Assembly (NCBI GenBank): GCA_045642465.1 | Contig: JAZUIY010000015.1 | Span: 682,001 to 746,000 of the forward strand | Source: RUG420 sp045642465 | GTDB lineage: Bacteria; Bacillota; Clostridia; Oscillospirales; Acutalibacteraceae | DNA length: 64,000 nucleotides | Reading direction: 5' to 3' | In this document: piece by piece, positions 42,217-52,669 of the stretch | Position numbering within the stretch: the first letter of the stretch is position 1 | Layout of the letters: the number at the start of each line of letters is the position of its first letter | Notes under the pieces: model-generated | What the model was told of the DNA's origin: nothing | Databases searched by the model: none | The model's input: the letters and a program-made list of their open reading frames with translations, nothing else | Position numbers and translations under genes: made by a program

Positions 42217-45200
42217 TTATTCTTCGTCTAGTGGAACCGGAACTTCGGTGTCCAAGGCAAAGGAATAGAGGTAGGCTTCTTTCACCGGGGTGCCGGTGCA
42301 GGAGGTGAGGGCACGGCAGTAGGTGAGAATTTGAGAACGGTAGCGGTCGGTTAGCTGGGCTGGGTCTAATACCCGGTCGGTTTTGTAGTCTACCACTACC
42401 AAGTGGCCGTTTTCTTCAAAGGCGCAGTCCACAATACCCTGGATGAGAACCTTCTCGGAAGAAAGCGGTTCCGGCAGGGTAGGGTCAAAGGTGCCCGCAT
42501 CCTCCAAGACGGCGAACTTCTTTTCCCGGTAGAGGGTAGGAGATGCGAAAATCCGCGCTGCCAGGCTGCTTTCAAAGAAGCGCTTTACCTTTTCCGTTGG
42601 GATGACAGCAGCTTCTCCCTCTGTGAAGAAGTCTTCTGCCACCAGACGGTCCAGTTCGTCTTTCGGGTTTCTGGCAGCGTTTAAGAAGTCGGCATACTGC
42701 ATGTATTTGTGGAGGCAGGTGCCTCGTTCTGCCGGGGTGAAGCCAAGTTTTGACATGAACTCCGGCTGGGCCTTGGCAAAGTAGTCCGGATGGAAGAGGC
42801 CTTCGTCTGCAGTGGATGCCGCACGCTTGGTAACGGTGGTGGCCAAAGCAGCATATGGGTATTCATAGGAAAGGCGTTCCTTCAGGTTCTGTACCAGGTC
42901 GGCGTTGGCGGAAACGTCTTCGGTTTCCGGTGCCAATGGGGCAGAAATGTCGGTGTCTTTACTGAGTAAGGTGAAGTTCAGGTTAAAGTCAGCTGCCAGC
43001 ACCGGAAGGCGTTGCGGTGCCAAAGAAGCCAGTGGCTTCAAAGCAGGGTGACGCAGGTAAGACAGGGTCAGCAGATCTAAGAAACTGGTGCGGGTCTTTA
43101 CCACGTATGGGTGAATTGGCTTCTCTTCGTGAAGGTACTTGGAAAGCCGTTCCACATACTTTTCGGCGTTTTCTATGGAGCCAACCAGTACCAGCTTTTC
43201 GGCGGCACGGGTCATGGCAACGTAGAGTACACGGAGTGCCTCCGACTGGGAAGACCGTCTGGTTTCCTCCTTCATGGCAGTGTGCACCAGAGTGGGATAG
43301 GTGAAGCCGGTGGAGAAGTCTCTGCCCTTGAGACCAATGCCAAGGCTTGGGTGTAAGAGCAGGGAGTCGGTGATTTCCGTGTTGTTGAAACTATGGGAAA
43401 GGTCTGCCAAAATGCAGTATTTGAATTGAAGGCCTTTACTCTTGTGAATGGACATGATGCGTACCACGTTGTCGTCTTCTGACAAGGTGGATGCAGCTTC
43501 CGGGTCCATGCCATGGTCTTCCATGCGGTCTAAGGAACGGAGGAATCCGGCAAGGCCGTAGGTGCTGTGGGAGTCATAGTCGTCTGCCAAGATTAGCAGC
43601 TGGCGGAGATTGGCTTCCCGTTGCAGGCCACCTCGTTTACCGGCGGCAATGCTGAGAAACGCGGTGTCTTCCAGAATTTGGCGGAGCAGTTCTCCGCTTG
43701 GCAGGGAGACAGACAGCTGGCGGTACCGGCGCAGCTGGGCTAAGAAGTAGGCACATTTTTCGTTCTCTGCTTCTGCTTTTAATACGGCAGCGTAGAAGCT
43801 CATGTATTTTCCGGCAACACGGATGGCAGCAATGTCATCTTCGGTGAAGCCGAACAACGGAGACATGAGGCAGGAGATTAAAGGAATGTCCTGTAAGGGG
43901 TTGTCAATGACCCGCAGGAGGGACAGTACCGTCTGAATGTCCGGGGTGTGGAGGAAGCCTCCGGTGGACCCGGCATAGACTGGAATACCGGCCTCGTTCA
44001 GGGCCTTTTCATAGGTGGCGGCGGAATTTCTTGGAGCCTGCAGCAGAATAACAAAGTCCTTAAACTGTAGCGGCCGTTCCGTGCCGGCACTTTCCTTTAA
44101 TTTGCGTTCAATATAGTGGGTAACGAACCTGGCTTCCCGTTCTTTGGAGGTCAGGTCTTCTGTTTTTTCTAAGAGGAAGAAGTCGGTGTCCGGTTCGTCT
44201 ACGGCTGGGTAGTCTGCACCGTAAACCAATTCTTCGGCTTGGTCATAAATGATTTCACCTACTTGCCGGCTCATGAGCTGGCGGAAGGTGAAGTTCACCG
44301 ACTGGGTAATGCCTTCTCTACTGCGGAAGTTCTTGCCCAGGATAATGGTGGCAGGGTAGTTGTCCTGGCTTGGGTCATAAAGCTGATACCGGTTCTTTCT
44401 TCCCAAGAAGATTTCCGGCATGGCCTGACGGAAGCGGTAAATGCTCTGCTTTACGTCCCCAACCATGAAGAGGTTGGATTCCTCTTTAGACAGGGCAGAG
44501 AACAGGGTATCCTGCAATTTGTTGGTGTCTTGATATTCGTCAATGAGGATTTCCTTGTAAGCTTCCCCAAGGTCTTTGGCTAAGGTGGTGCGGGTGATGG
44601 TAGTAGAAGAAGGGTCTTCTACTAAGAGGCGAAGGGCATAGAGTTCTACGTCTGAGAAGTCCATGACATTGGCTTCCAGTTTCAGACGGTCATATTCCTT
44701 GCCAAAGTCCAAAACGGCATCTACCAGAGTGCAGGCCAATGGGTACAGTTCGTCACAGTCTGCGCGGTAGTCTTCCAAGGTGGAGACCAACAGTTTTGGA
44801 AGCTGGTCTTTAAGACAGGATTTCAGTTCGTCCCGGCAGGCTTTGGCAATGGCCATTTCTTCTAAGTCTTTTAAGTTCTTGCCACCGTTGCTCCATCTGT
44901 CCCAGGTGAAGTCGGTAAGGGTGGAAAGCGCTTCGTCTATGTTGCCGGCGTCGATTAGATCTTGAAGCCGTTCTGTTAAATTCAGCTCGTTTTCTAGGAT
45001 GTTGGCTGCGGTGCAGTCAACGGTGTCCACGTTGCCCTGAAGGGCAGAAATTCCCATGAGGGCCTGTTCCAAAGCGTAGCTTAAGAGCAGGCTTATGTTA
45101 TTCTGCAGTGCAGCAAAAATTGGAGTGGACGTCAGGTCTAAACCGGTGTCATAGGAACGGACTCCGGTTTTCAGCCAGGCCTCCGGAGACGGGTAGGCTC

Positions 45201-45744
45201 TGGAATAATTGTAAAGTTTTAAAATGGCTTCCTCTAAGGAGGCGTCGTCTCTGCCGGCAAACAGCAGTTCCACCAGTTTGGTAAAGGTTGGGTCTCCTTC
45301 GTCATACAGGTTTTCTACTATGGTGGCAACAGCATCCTGTTGCAGCAGTTTGCCTTCGTTTTCGTCTAACAGGCGGAAGTCCGGGGTAATGCCGATGGTG
45401 TCAAAATGTTCCCGCACCAAATTGGAACAGAAGGAGTCAATGGTACAGATTTGAGCAGACGGCAGCAGCATTTGCTGTTTTTGCAAATGCTCGTTATCCG
45501 GGTCTTCTTTTAAGGCCTTGGTCAAAGCGTTTTCCAGTTTCTGGCGCATTTCTGCAGCAGCCGCTTTGGTGAAGGTAACAATGAGTAACTCACTGACACT
45601 GCAAGGCTGGGTCTGGTCTAAGAGGCGCTGAATGACACGCTCAATTAAAACGGCGGTTTTCCCGGAGCCGGCGGCCGCACTGACCAAGACCGTACCGCGC
45701 CGTGCGTCAATACAGTTTCTTTGGTCCGGAGTCCAATTAGGCAT
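42217..45744 (-). CDS. addA: ATP-dependent helicase/nuclease subunit A
   Basis: AddA is the UvrD-like helicase and one of the two nucleases of AddAB, the Bacillota counterpart of RecBCD, which processes double-strand ends to Chi. About 1,175 residues: Walker A AAAGSGKTAVLIERV, helicase motifs DEYQDTNKLQ, GDVKQSIYRFRQA and RIMSIHKSKGLQF, and the C-terminal RecB-type nuclease motif VVDYKTDRV. Two start codons lie two codons apart; GGAGG is 9 bases before the second (45744) and 3 before the first (45750), so the second is preferred. It overlaps the end of addB by 8 bases, a sign of coupled translation. Confidence 0.96.
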   Translation of the reverse strand: MPNWTPDQRNCIDARRGTVLVSAAAGSGKTAVLIERVIQRLLDQTQPCSVSELLIVTFTKAAAAEMRQKLENALTKALKEDPDNEHLQKQQMLLPSAQICTIDSFCSNLVREHFDTIGITPDFRLLDENEGKLLQQDAVATIVENLYDEGDPTFTKLVELLFAGRDDASLEEAILKLYNYSRAYPSPEAWLKTGVRSYDTGLDLTSTPIFAALQNNISLLLSYALEQALMGISALQGNVDTVDCTAANILENELNLTERLQDLIDAGNIDEALSTLTDFTWDRWSNGGKNLKDLEEMAIAKACRDELKSCLKDQLPKLLVSTLEDYRADCDELYPLACTLVDAVLDFGKEYDRLKLEANVMDFSDVELYALRLLVEDPSSTTITRTTLAKDLGEAYKEILIDEYQDTNKLQDTLFSALSKEESNLFMVGDVKQSIYRFRQAMPEIFLGRKNRYQLYDPSQDNYPATIILGKNFRSREGITQSVNFTFRQLMSRQVGEIIYDQAEELVYGADYPAVDEPDTDFFLLEKTEDLTSKEREARFVTHYIERKLKESAGTERPLQFKDFVILLQAPRNSAATYEKALNEAGIPVYAGSTGGFLHTPDIQTVLSLLRVIDNPLQDIPLISCLMSPLFGFTEDDIAAIRVAGKYMSFYAAVLKAEAENEKCAYFLAQLRRYRQLSVSLPSGELLRQILEDTAFLSIAAGKRGGLQREANLRQLLILADDYDSHSTYGLAGFLRSLDRMEDHGMDPEAASTLSEDDNVVRIMSIHKSKGLQFKYCILADLSHSFNNTEITDSLLLHPSLGIGLKGRDFSTGFTYPTLVHTAMKEETRRSSQSEALRVLYVAMTRAAEKLVLVGSIENAEKYVERLSKYLHEEKPIHPYVVKTRTSFLDLLTLSYLRHPALKPLASLAPQRLPVLAADFNLNFTLLSKDTDISAPLAPETEDVSANADLVQNLKERLSYEYPYAALATTVTKRAASTADEGLFHPDYFAKAQPEFMSKLGFTPAERGTCLHKYMQYADFLNAARNPKDELDRLVAEDFFTEGEAAVIPTEKVKRFFESSLAARIFASPTLYREKKFAVLEDAGTFDPTLPEPLSSEKVLIQGIVDCAFEENGHLVVVDYKTDRVLDPAQLTDRYRSQILTYCRALTSCTGTPVKEAYLYSFALDTEVPVPLDEE

Positions 45745-48700
45745 GGTCATTCACCTCCATTTCCTCCAGCATTTGTAAGGCATCTCCGTGCTTGACGGAG
45801 CTAATTTCTTTGTAGAAGGCATTGTCTTCATAGGCGTCTTCTTCCAGACGGCAAATAGGGTAGTAGTCACACCACTCACAGGTCCGTTCAAAGCCGGTGC
45901 CTCTAGTTGGGTTGGCAGGAATGATACCCTCCTGCAAGGACTCTGCCATGGCTACCAAAATGTCATCCACACGGCAGTGGAGTTTCTGGAAGGCGGCAGG
46001 GGTAATGAGGCCCTTCTTCAGCTGGCCTTTGCTGTCTACCAATTTGTCATCTACCGGAATGAAGCGCTTGTTCAGTCCATGTTCCATGGCCTCTAACACC
46101 TCTGTGTTACTGAGGAAGAGGCCGTTGCCCATATCCTTCTTGATTTTCTCTTTGGCAACGGTGTCTCCGTCTGCCTGCTTGCTGCTCATGGAGAGGGAAG
46201 CCCGCTTGGCAGGGTAGTAGAAGATGCCGCTAGGCTCTACTTGGCCGTAGCGTTCTGCCCCGTTTTGCTCCAAGGCAAACAGGTAGATGAGCATTTGCAT
46301 ATTGAGGCCGTAGTTGATGACTTCGTTTAAGGAAAATTCCTTTCCGCCGGACTTGTAGTCCACAATGCGGACAAAGGTTTTCCCGTCTTTTTCATAGGTG
46401 TCCACCCGGTCAATGGAACCGTAGATGGACAGGAATCCGCCGTTCTTTAAACCTAAGGTGTAGGCCGGGACGGAAGGCTCGTTTTCCTTTTCCCCAATGG
46501 ACAATTCAAAGTCCACCGGGCGGAAGTCAGACAGTTTGAATTCTTCCACCAGGCGGTCCACCACGTCGTAAAGGGTGAGGGCCAGCCGGCGGTATAAATA
46601 ACGGAAGCGGACCGGCTTGTCTTCCAAGCCGCCCATTTCGTTTGCTACGTAGGTATTCAGCCAATGGTCCACCGCGGCGTTGCGGGCAGCAACGTCCATG
46701 TCAATGAGGGCGTCCATGTGGTTGTCTTTGATGATTTGTTCCAGCACGTAATGGATAACCGTGCCGCTCTGGGCAGGGTCTAAGGTAGCTGCTTTCCGCG
46801 GCTGGGCACAAAGACCGAACTTGCAGAAATACTGGAACGCACAGTGGTGGTAAACATCTACCCGGGAGGCGGACAGACCCATGTTTTCCCCAAAGAGCCT
46901 GGTGGCTAAAGCAGGGTCGGAAATGGCAAAGTCCCGAGGGTTTACCGCCTGATCCATAACGGCTAAGCGGTCTGCCATAGACGGGTTTTCTGTCAGCACT
47001 TGGCGGAGCGATGCAGCCTCTTCCAATTCCTTCGGTAGAGGGGAATTCCACAGTTTGGTATAAGAGGAGAACGCAGTGGCTTCACTTTCGGCAAAGTAAG
47101 CTTCCGGCAGGTCGGCAGCATGGAGCAATTCCACTTCTGGGAACAGTTCTTTCGTGCTGCTGATGAGCAGGGAAGGCTTTTGCCCGGCGCTGCCGTCCAA
47201 GATGCAATAGGAAAGGTAAACCTGTTCCGTTCCGGCAGTGGCAGCGGCATAGGCCATGTAACGTTCTTCATGGGCTTTCAATTCGTCAGACAGACTGAGG
47301 GCAAGGCCCACGTCTGCCAGGTTCTTCCGGTCCGTAGCGGTGAAGATACCGGTTTGTCCTACGGTGGAAGGGAAGTTGCCTTCTTCACAGCCGGCCACGA
47401 AGACGACTTTCGGGTTGTCTAAGCGGATGCGGTCGGCGGCGCCAATGGTGATTTCCTCTAAGGCAGTTGGAATGGAACCCAGATCTGCCATGGAGAGGAC
47501 GGCACTGAACAGATTGGTGAAGGCCGGAAGGCTCATGACGGCGTCTCCACCGGCAGTGGAGAGCTTGTCAAACAGGTCCATAAGCAGTTCCCAAACCCGG
47601 TTCTGTTCATTGGCCAAGGCGGTAAAGCCGTCGTCGTTGAAAGCGACAGCAATGTCTTTTGACTTTTCAGGCACTTTGGTGTCGGTTAAGAAGTAGTAAA
47701 GGGCCTTGCAGATGCCTTCGGCAGACTGGTCCTTTACGTCTCTCTTTAAGGTGAACAGCGGAATCATGACGGCTTCCCGCCACTGGTTCAGAGTGGCCAG
47801 CTTCTTCTCAGAGGCTTCGTTTGCTGCCACGCCTAAGCCCTCCGGATGGAGGGTGAATTCCTGCTGCCAGTCTTTGGATTTCAAGTTCCAAAGCAGGGCA
47901 TAGTTTTCCAGTTCGGCTACTTCCGAAAGGGCAAGGGGACCCAGCCCGGTCTTCAAATAATGAAGCAGGTTTTCCGTGGTGAAACCGCCTACCAAGAGGG
48001 ACAGCACGGAGGTGCAGACCGTAATGAGAGGCTGGTTTAAGATTGGCTGTCTGGCGTCGTCAAAAGCAGGAATGCCATACCGGCGGAAGGCGGCCAGCAG
48101 CTCGTTTTTATAGTGGTCTTCTCTGCGGACCACCACGGCCATGTCTTTCAGACGAAGGCCCTGTTCCCGCAGGAGTTTCTTTGCGGTGGCCGCAATGTAA
48201 TTGCATTCTTCCGACCGGTCGTGGGCGGCAAAGAGGTGAACGCCCTTTGCGTCTCCGGCATAGGCTTCCGCACCCGGAACAAACAGGTTTTGTTCCAGGT
48301 AGGCCAGGTCAGCGGATGCATATTTGGAATATTCCATGGATAGGGTATCCACGGAAATGTTGTTTTTCTGCGCAAGGGCCCGGACCGCTTTGCCGGTTTC
48401 ATTGACGGCGGCAAAACAGAGATTCGGGTTCTTTCCGAAAAGGTTGTCGGTACAGAGGGTGAGGTACACGTCCTTACACTGACGGAGCAAGCGTTCTAGG
48501 ATGGCCAGTTCCTGACCGGTGAAGCCTTTGAATCCGTCAATACAAATGGTGTAACCCTCAAAGAAATGGGTGGTGTCTAATTTCTTTAACAGACGTTCCG
48601 GCAGCAGGTCTTCGTCCTGGTAGGTACCGGCGAAGAGGGCTGCATAAGTATCCAGAATAAGTGCAAGTTCATTCATTTTGCGGGCCAGGGTGCGAGAGCC

Positions 48701-49138
48701 GCACAGGCCGCTGCTCTTCCGAAGGTCCTCTGTGGTAATGCGGGCCTGATGGAGTTCCCGCACACAGTGCAGCAGTTCGGTGGCGAATGGGACACTTTCC
48801 GTCTGCTTTCCGTAAAAGTCCAATTGGTCTTTTACCCCGTTCAGCGCCCGGAGCATGAGGATGATTTTGGTGGCGTCGTCTGCCGTGGAGCCGGCCATGC
48901 CGCCCAGTTCACGGAAGACGTAGTCTGCCAGACGGGTAAAACTCAAGACTTCCATGCGCTGTCCCAGTACCGGACCGAACTGCGTCAGCAGTGCCCGTTC
49001 ACTGAGGAAGGAATACTGTTCCGGCACAATGAGTAACAGGCGTCCGTCTTGGTCTTGCTGCTCAGCTAGTTTGCCCAAAACGCTGCGGACGTAAGTGGTT
49101 TTTCCGGTGCCTGCCCGGCCGGTAACCAGATGTAACAT
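45737..49138 (-). CDS. addB: ATP-dependent helicase/nuclease subunit B
   Basis: AddB is the partner of AddA; its inactivated helicase domain recognises Chi and its nuclease cuts the other strand. In 1,133 residues the N-terminal Walker A (GRAGTGKTTYV), the nuclease motif (RIVDYKSGG) and the four-cysteine Fe-S staple are visible: an early Cys in YHHCAFQYF and the late CEWCDYYPIC (C-x2-C-x5-C), matching the Bacillus pattern. It is the first gene of the addB-addA pair. A minus-strand TATAAT lies about 35 bases before its ATG, and GAAAGGAG is the ribosome-binding site. Confidence 0.96.
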   Translation of the reverse strand: MLHLVTGRAGTGKTTYVRSVLGKLAEQQDQDGRLLLIVPEQYSFLSERALLTQFGPVLGQRMEVLSFTRLADYVFRELGGMAGSTADDATKIILMLRALNGVKDQLDFYGKQTESVPFATELLHCVRELHQARITTEDLRKSSGLCGSRTLARKMNELALILDTYAALFAGTYQDEDLLPERLLKKLDTTHFFEGYTICIDGFKGFTGQELAILERLLRQCKDVYLTLCTDNLFGKNPNLCFAAVNETGKAVRALAQKNNISVDTLSMEYSKYASADLAYLEQNLFVPGAEAYAGDAKGVHLFAAHDRSEECNYIAATAKKLLREQGLRLKDMAVVVRREDHYKNELLAAFRRYGIPAFDDARQPILNQPLITVCTSVLSLLVGGFTTENLLHYLKTGLGPLALSEVAELENYALLWNLKSKDWQQEFTLHPEGLGVAANEASEKKLATLNQWREAVMIPLFTLKRDVKDQSAEGICKALYYFLTDTKVPEKSKDIAVAFNDDGFTALANEQNRVWELLMDLFDKLSTAGGDAVMSLPAFTNLFSAVLSMADLGSIPTALEEITIGAADRIRLDNPKVVFVAGCEEGNFPSTVGQTGIFTATDRKNLADVGLALSLSDELKAHEERYMAYAAATAGTEQVYLSYCILDGSAGQKPSLLISSTKELFPEVELLHAADLPEAYFAESEATAFSSYTKLWNSPLPKELEEAASLRQVLTENPSMADRLAVMDQAVNPRDFAISDPALATRLFGENMGLSASRVDVYHHCAFQYFCKFGLCAQPRKAATLDPAQSGTVIHYVLEQIIKDNHMDALIDMDVAARNAAVDHWLNTYVANEMGGLEDKPVRFRYLYRRLALTLYDVVDRLVEEFKLSDFRPVDFELSIGEKENEPSVPAYTLGLKNGGFLSIYGSIDRVDTYEKDGKTFVRIVDYKSGGKEFSLNEVINYGLNMQMLIYLFALEQNGAERYGQVEPSGIFYYPAKRASLSMSSKQADGDTVAKEKIKKDMGNGLFLSNTEVLEAMEHGLNKRFIPVDDKLVDSKGQLKKGLITPAAFQKLHCRVDDILVAMAESLQEGIIPANPTRGTGFERTCEWCDYYPICRLEEDAYEDNAFYKEISSVKHGDALQMLEEMEVNDHA

Positions 49139-49173
49139 AGTCCTGCTCCTTTCAAGTAATTTTTATGTATCAA

Positions 49174-49179
49174 ATTATA
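49174..49179 (-). promoter_or_regulatory. -10 element for addBA
   Basis: A consensus TATAAT on the minus strand; no convincing -35 at 16-18 bases. Confidence 0.4.
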
Positions 49180-49258
49180 CTATAAATGCAAGCTCCTTAC
49201 GAGTCATTAATGGGACAGTGGAGGATTCGGAATTTTTTCGGTCCTTTTTCAGGCTTTC

Positions 49259-49290
49259 TTGTTTTTTCAGGGGCCGATTTGTTGTATAAT
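49259..49290 (+). promoter_or_regulatory. Promoter region of murC
   Basis: Consensus TATAAT at 49285-49290; the -35 is uncertain (TTTTTT at 17 bases, or TTGTTT at 20). Confidence 0.45.
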
Positions 49291-49335
49291 ATCCAGTAAC
49301 TGTTGAAAACTATCTAATCTTACTTGGAGGAGCTT

Positions 49336-50727
49336 ATGCAGACCATAGATGAAGTGCTAAAGCAAATCAACCGAGTTCATTTTATTGGCATCGGTGGTTC
49401 CGGTATGACCCCATTGGCTGAAATTTTAATTACCAATGGTTATACCTTAACCGGTTCCGACAACAACCCGGGAGACAACATTGACAAACTCCGGGGTCTT
49501 GGTGCCGAAATCATCATGGAACAGAAGGCTAAAAACCTGGATCTTCTGAAGCCGGAATTGATTATCTACACCGCTGCCATTCTCAAAGACAACGAAGAAC
49601 TGGTGGCTGCTAAGGCCAGCGGCATTCCTTGCTTTGAACGGGCAGATTTATTTGGTGCCATTTCCCGTATGTATCAGAATTGCATCTGCATTTGTGGTAC
49701 CCACGGTAAAACCACAACCACATCCATGCTTTCCCAAATTATGGTAGAAGCTGGTGCCGACCCAACACTTGTTATCGGCGGCAGACTTCCTCTCATTGAC
49801 TCCCACGGCCGTGCCGGCAAGAGCCAGACCATGGTTTGTGAAGCATGTGAATTCAATAACCACTACCACACCTTGTCTCCGGACACCAGCATTGTGCTGA
49901 ACGTGGACAATGACCACATGGAATTTTTCAAGACCATGGACAACGTCATTGCTTCCTACGTGAAGTTCATGAACATGACAACCAATATTGTCATCTACAA
50001 CGGAGACGACGCCAACACCCTGAAAGCAGTGGAACAGGCAGACAAGGAAGGGAAGAAGTTCATCGCCTTTGGTATGGACGAACACAACGACTACACACCG
50101 GCCAACATTACCTTCAACCGGGGCGCATTTGCTGAATTTGATGTGCTGAAAAACGGGGAAACCATTGGCCACGTAGCTTTGAACGTTCCTGGCAGACACA
50201 ACATCTTCAACTCCCTGGGTGTCATTGCCGCCGCTTTGGAAAACGGGGTAGCCATGAAGGATATTGAAACCTACATTGGCAACTTCAAGGGTGCCGGCAG
50301 ACGGTTTGAAATTTTGGGCGAATGTAATGGCATTACCATTGCCGACGACTACGCCCACCATCCAACCGAACTGGAAGCCATTCTGACTTCCGTTATGGCC
50401 ATGGATTACAACGAAGTTTGGGCTGTATTCCAGCCGTTTACTTATTCCAGGACTTCCCTGTTAATGGACGACTTCGTCAGAGTCCTGCAGATTCCGGACC
50501 ATTGCGTTATGACCGAAATCATGGGCTCCCGGGAAGTGAACACCATTGGAGTCTACACCAGCCAGATGGCAGAGCAGATTCCGGGCAGCGTTTGGTTTAA
50601 CACCTTTGATGAAGTGGTTGACTACACTTTGTCTCATGCCAAGCCTGGTGACTTAGTCATCACTCTTGGCTGCGGTGACATTTATAAAGCCGCCAAGCAA
50701 ATGGTAAAACGTTTCGAGGGGCAATAA
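49336..50727 (+). CDS. murC: UDP-N-acetylmuramate--L-alanine ligase
   Basis: MurC adds the first amino acid of the peptidoglycan stem peptide. In 463 residues the UDP-binding loop (HFIGIGGSGMTPLAEIL), the ATP loop CGTHGKTTTTSML, the central EACEFNNHY block and the C-terminal DDYAHHPTELEA are all present. A TTG 12 bases upstream is in frame, but the GGAGG at 49326-49330 lies after it and serves ATG 49336. It stands apart from other mur genes here and is followed after 32 bases by an acyl-CoA synthetase on the same strand. Confidence 0.96.
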   Translation: MQTIDEVLKQINRVHFIGIGGSGMTPLAEILITNGYTLTGSDNNPGDNIDKLRGLGAEIIMEQKAKNLDLLKPELIIYTAAILKDNEELVAAKASGIPCFERADLFGAISRMYQNCICICGTHGKTTTTSMLSQIMVEAGADPTLVIGGRLPLIDSHGRAGKSQTMVCEACEFNNHYHTLSPDTSIVLNVDNDHMEFFKTMDNVIASYVKFMNMTTNIVIYNGDDANTLKAVEQADKEGKKFIAFGMDEHNDYTPANITFNRGAFAEFDVLKNGETIGHVALNVPGRHNIFNSLGVIAAALENGVAMKDIETYIGNFKGAGRRFEILGECNGITIADDYAHHPTELEAILTSVMAMDYNEVWAVFQPFTYSRTSLLMDDFVRVLQIPDHCVMTEIMGSREVNTIGVYTSQMAEQIPGSVWFNTFDEVVDYTLSHAKPGDLVITLGCGDIYKAAKQMVKRFEGQ

Positions 50728-50759
50728 ACCGCAAATACACTTACTAGAGGAGAACATAT

Positions 50760-52658
50760 ATGGCAAGTGCAGAAAAAATTGGAATCAACAAACAAAACGG
50801 TGCGCTCTATGACGTTCGGTTAATCACCGACTTCAGAGACATGATTAACCAGAGTGCCAGACTCTTCCCGGAAGAGCCTGCATTCATGATGCGGAAAAGC
50901 GTGAAGGATGACTTCACCAGCATCAACTATAGAGAGCTGCGGGAAGAAATCCGTGCGTGGGGCACGGCACTCTATTCCATGGGTTTGTCCGGTCAAAAAG
51001 TGGCAGTAATGGGTGCCAACTCTTACCGTTGGTGTCTGACCTACCTGGCTGTTACCAGTGGGGTTGGGGTTATTGTGCCAATTGACAAGGAACTGATGTT
51101 TGACGACATCAACAACATCCTGACCGTATCCGAATCCAAAGTGTTGGTTGCAGATGCCAAGGCCATTAAGAAAATTAAGGATCGCAGAGGCGAATTGCCG
51201 GGCGATTTACGCATCATCTCCATGGACCCTGTTCCGGAAGGAGAAGACTACATTTCCTTTGATGAACTCTTTGCAAAGGGTGTTCAGATGAAGGAAGAAA
51301 ACGCCAATGCATACCGCTACTACATGACCGAAAAAATTGATCCGGACGCCATGTCTGTTTTGATTTTTACCTCCGGTACTTCCGGACTGGCCAAGGGCGT
51401 TATGCTGTCCCAGAGAAATATCTGCTACGTTGTCATGTCCAACACCGCTGTAGCATATACCAGCCCTGGGGACAGAATGCTTTCTGTTTTGCCAATTCAC
51501 CACACCTTTGAATGTTCTCTCGGTTTCCTGCTGCCACTGTATAACGGCTGCTGCATTTTCCATAATGACAGCTTGCTGCATTTGGCAACCAATATGCAGG
51601 ACTTTAAGCCGACCATTATCTTTACCGTTCCACTGTTGGTGGAAAAATTCCACGACAAGATTGAAAAGGCTGCTGCCGGACAGAAACACGGTTCTACCAA
51701 ACTCCGTATGGGACGTAAAATTTCGGTAGCTACTTCTAAGTTTGGTATTTCCATTTCGGATAAAATCTTTGCCGAAGTCATTAAGAACTTCGGTGGCTGC
51801 CTGCGTCTCTTCATTGTTGGCGCTGCTGCCATTGACCCGAAAGTAGTAGAAGACTTCAAGGCTTACGGCATTGGCACTTACCTGGGTTACGGCCTCACCG
51901 AATGTGCTCCGCTGGTTGCCTGCAACCACGACGGATTCCAGACCACAGATACCGTTGGTAAGCCAATTCCTGGTGTTCAGATTAAAGTGGTGAACCCGGG
52001 TGACGACGGCGTCGGCGAAGTTATGATCAAAGGCGACAACGTTATGCTGGGTTACTACAAGAACCCAGAATTGAACGAAGAAATCTTTGAAGACGGCTGG
52101 CTCCATACCGGAGACCTTGGTTACTTTACCGAGGAAGGTTATTTGAAACTCACCGGCCGTGCCAAGAACGTTATCCTCACCAAGAACGGGGAAAACGTAT
52201 ATCCGGAAGAAATTGAAGATCTGTTGATGAAGAATCCGTACATTGCAGAAGCAATGGTAGTAGGTCAGACAGGCGAAGACGGTATGGACACCGTTGTAAC
52301 CGCTAAAATCTATCCGGATAGAGAAGCCATTGAAGAAGAACTGGAAAAAGCAGGAAAACCAAGTACTGCGGAAGCCGTTTCGGAATACATTGCCGGCGTT
52401 GTTAAGGAAATTAACAAGCTGTTGCCGAAGTACAAGAACATTGGTGCCTTTGACATTCGTGAAAACGAATTCATCAAAACCACCACTGCCAAAATCAAAC
52501 GTTACGCCAACATGGACGACGGCGCTAAGACCGAAGGCTTAGACGTAAAGGAAGATGTGGCAGAGAGCACCGAAACCGCTGCTGAGGCAACCAATGAGGC
52601 TGCTGAAGACGTAGTGGAAGCAGCCAGCGAACCGGCAGAAGAAACTGACGAATTATAA
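50760..52658 (+). CDS. Long-chain acyl-CoA synthetase-like AMP-binding enzyme
   Basis: A 632-residue ANL-superfamily enzyme of the long-chain fatty acid-CoA ligase kind, which activates a carboxylic acid as acyl-AMP. The phosphate loop FTSGTSGLAKGVMLS, the A5 motif GYGLTECAPLV, the hinge/A8 region TGRAKNVILTKNGENVYPEE and a likely catalytic Lys near the end (IKTTTAKIKR) are in place. A C-terminal extension of about 40 residues is Glu/Ala-rich and of low complexity. Membrane or acyl-chain substrates cannot be told from sequence. AGAGGAG precedes the ATG. A small unknown gene follows 11 bases later. Confidence 0.88.
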   Translation: MASAEKIGINKQNGALYDVRLITDFRDMINQSARLFPEEPAFMMRKSVKDDFTSINYRELREEIRAWGTALYSMGLSGQKVAVMGANSYRWCLTYLAVTSGVGVIVPIDKELMFDDINNILTVSESKVLVADAKAIKKIKDRRGELPGDLRIISMDPVPEGEDYISFDELFAKGVQMKEENANAYRYYMTEKIDPDAMSVLIFTSGTSGLAKGVMLSQRNICYVVMSNTAVAYTSPGDRMLSVLPIHHTFECSLGFLLPLYNGCCIFHNDSLLHLATNMQDFKPTIIFTVPLLVEKFHDKIEKAAAGQKHGSTKLRMGRKISVATSKFGISISDKIFAEVIKNFGGCLRLFIVGAAAIDPKVVEDFKAYGIGTYLGYGLTECAPLVACNHDGFQTTDTVGKPIPGVQIKVVNPGDDGVGEVMIKGDNVMLGYYKNPELNEEIFEDGWLHTGDLGYFTEEGYLKLTGRAKNVILTKNGENVYPEEIEDLLMKNPYIAEAMVVGQTGEDGMDTVVTAKIYPDREAIEEELEKAGKPSTAEAVSEYIAGVVKEINKLLPKYKNIGAFDIRENEFIKTTTAKIKRYANMDDGAKTEGLDVKEDVAESTETAAEATNEAAEDVVEAASEPAEETDEL

Positions 52659-52669
52659 GGAGACCACCC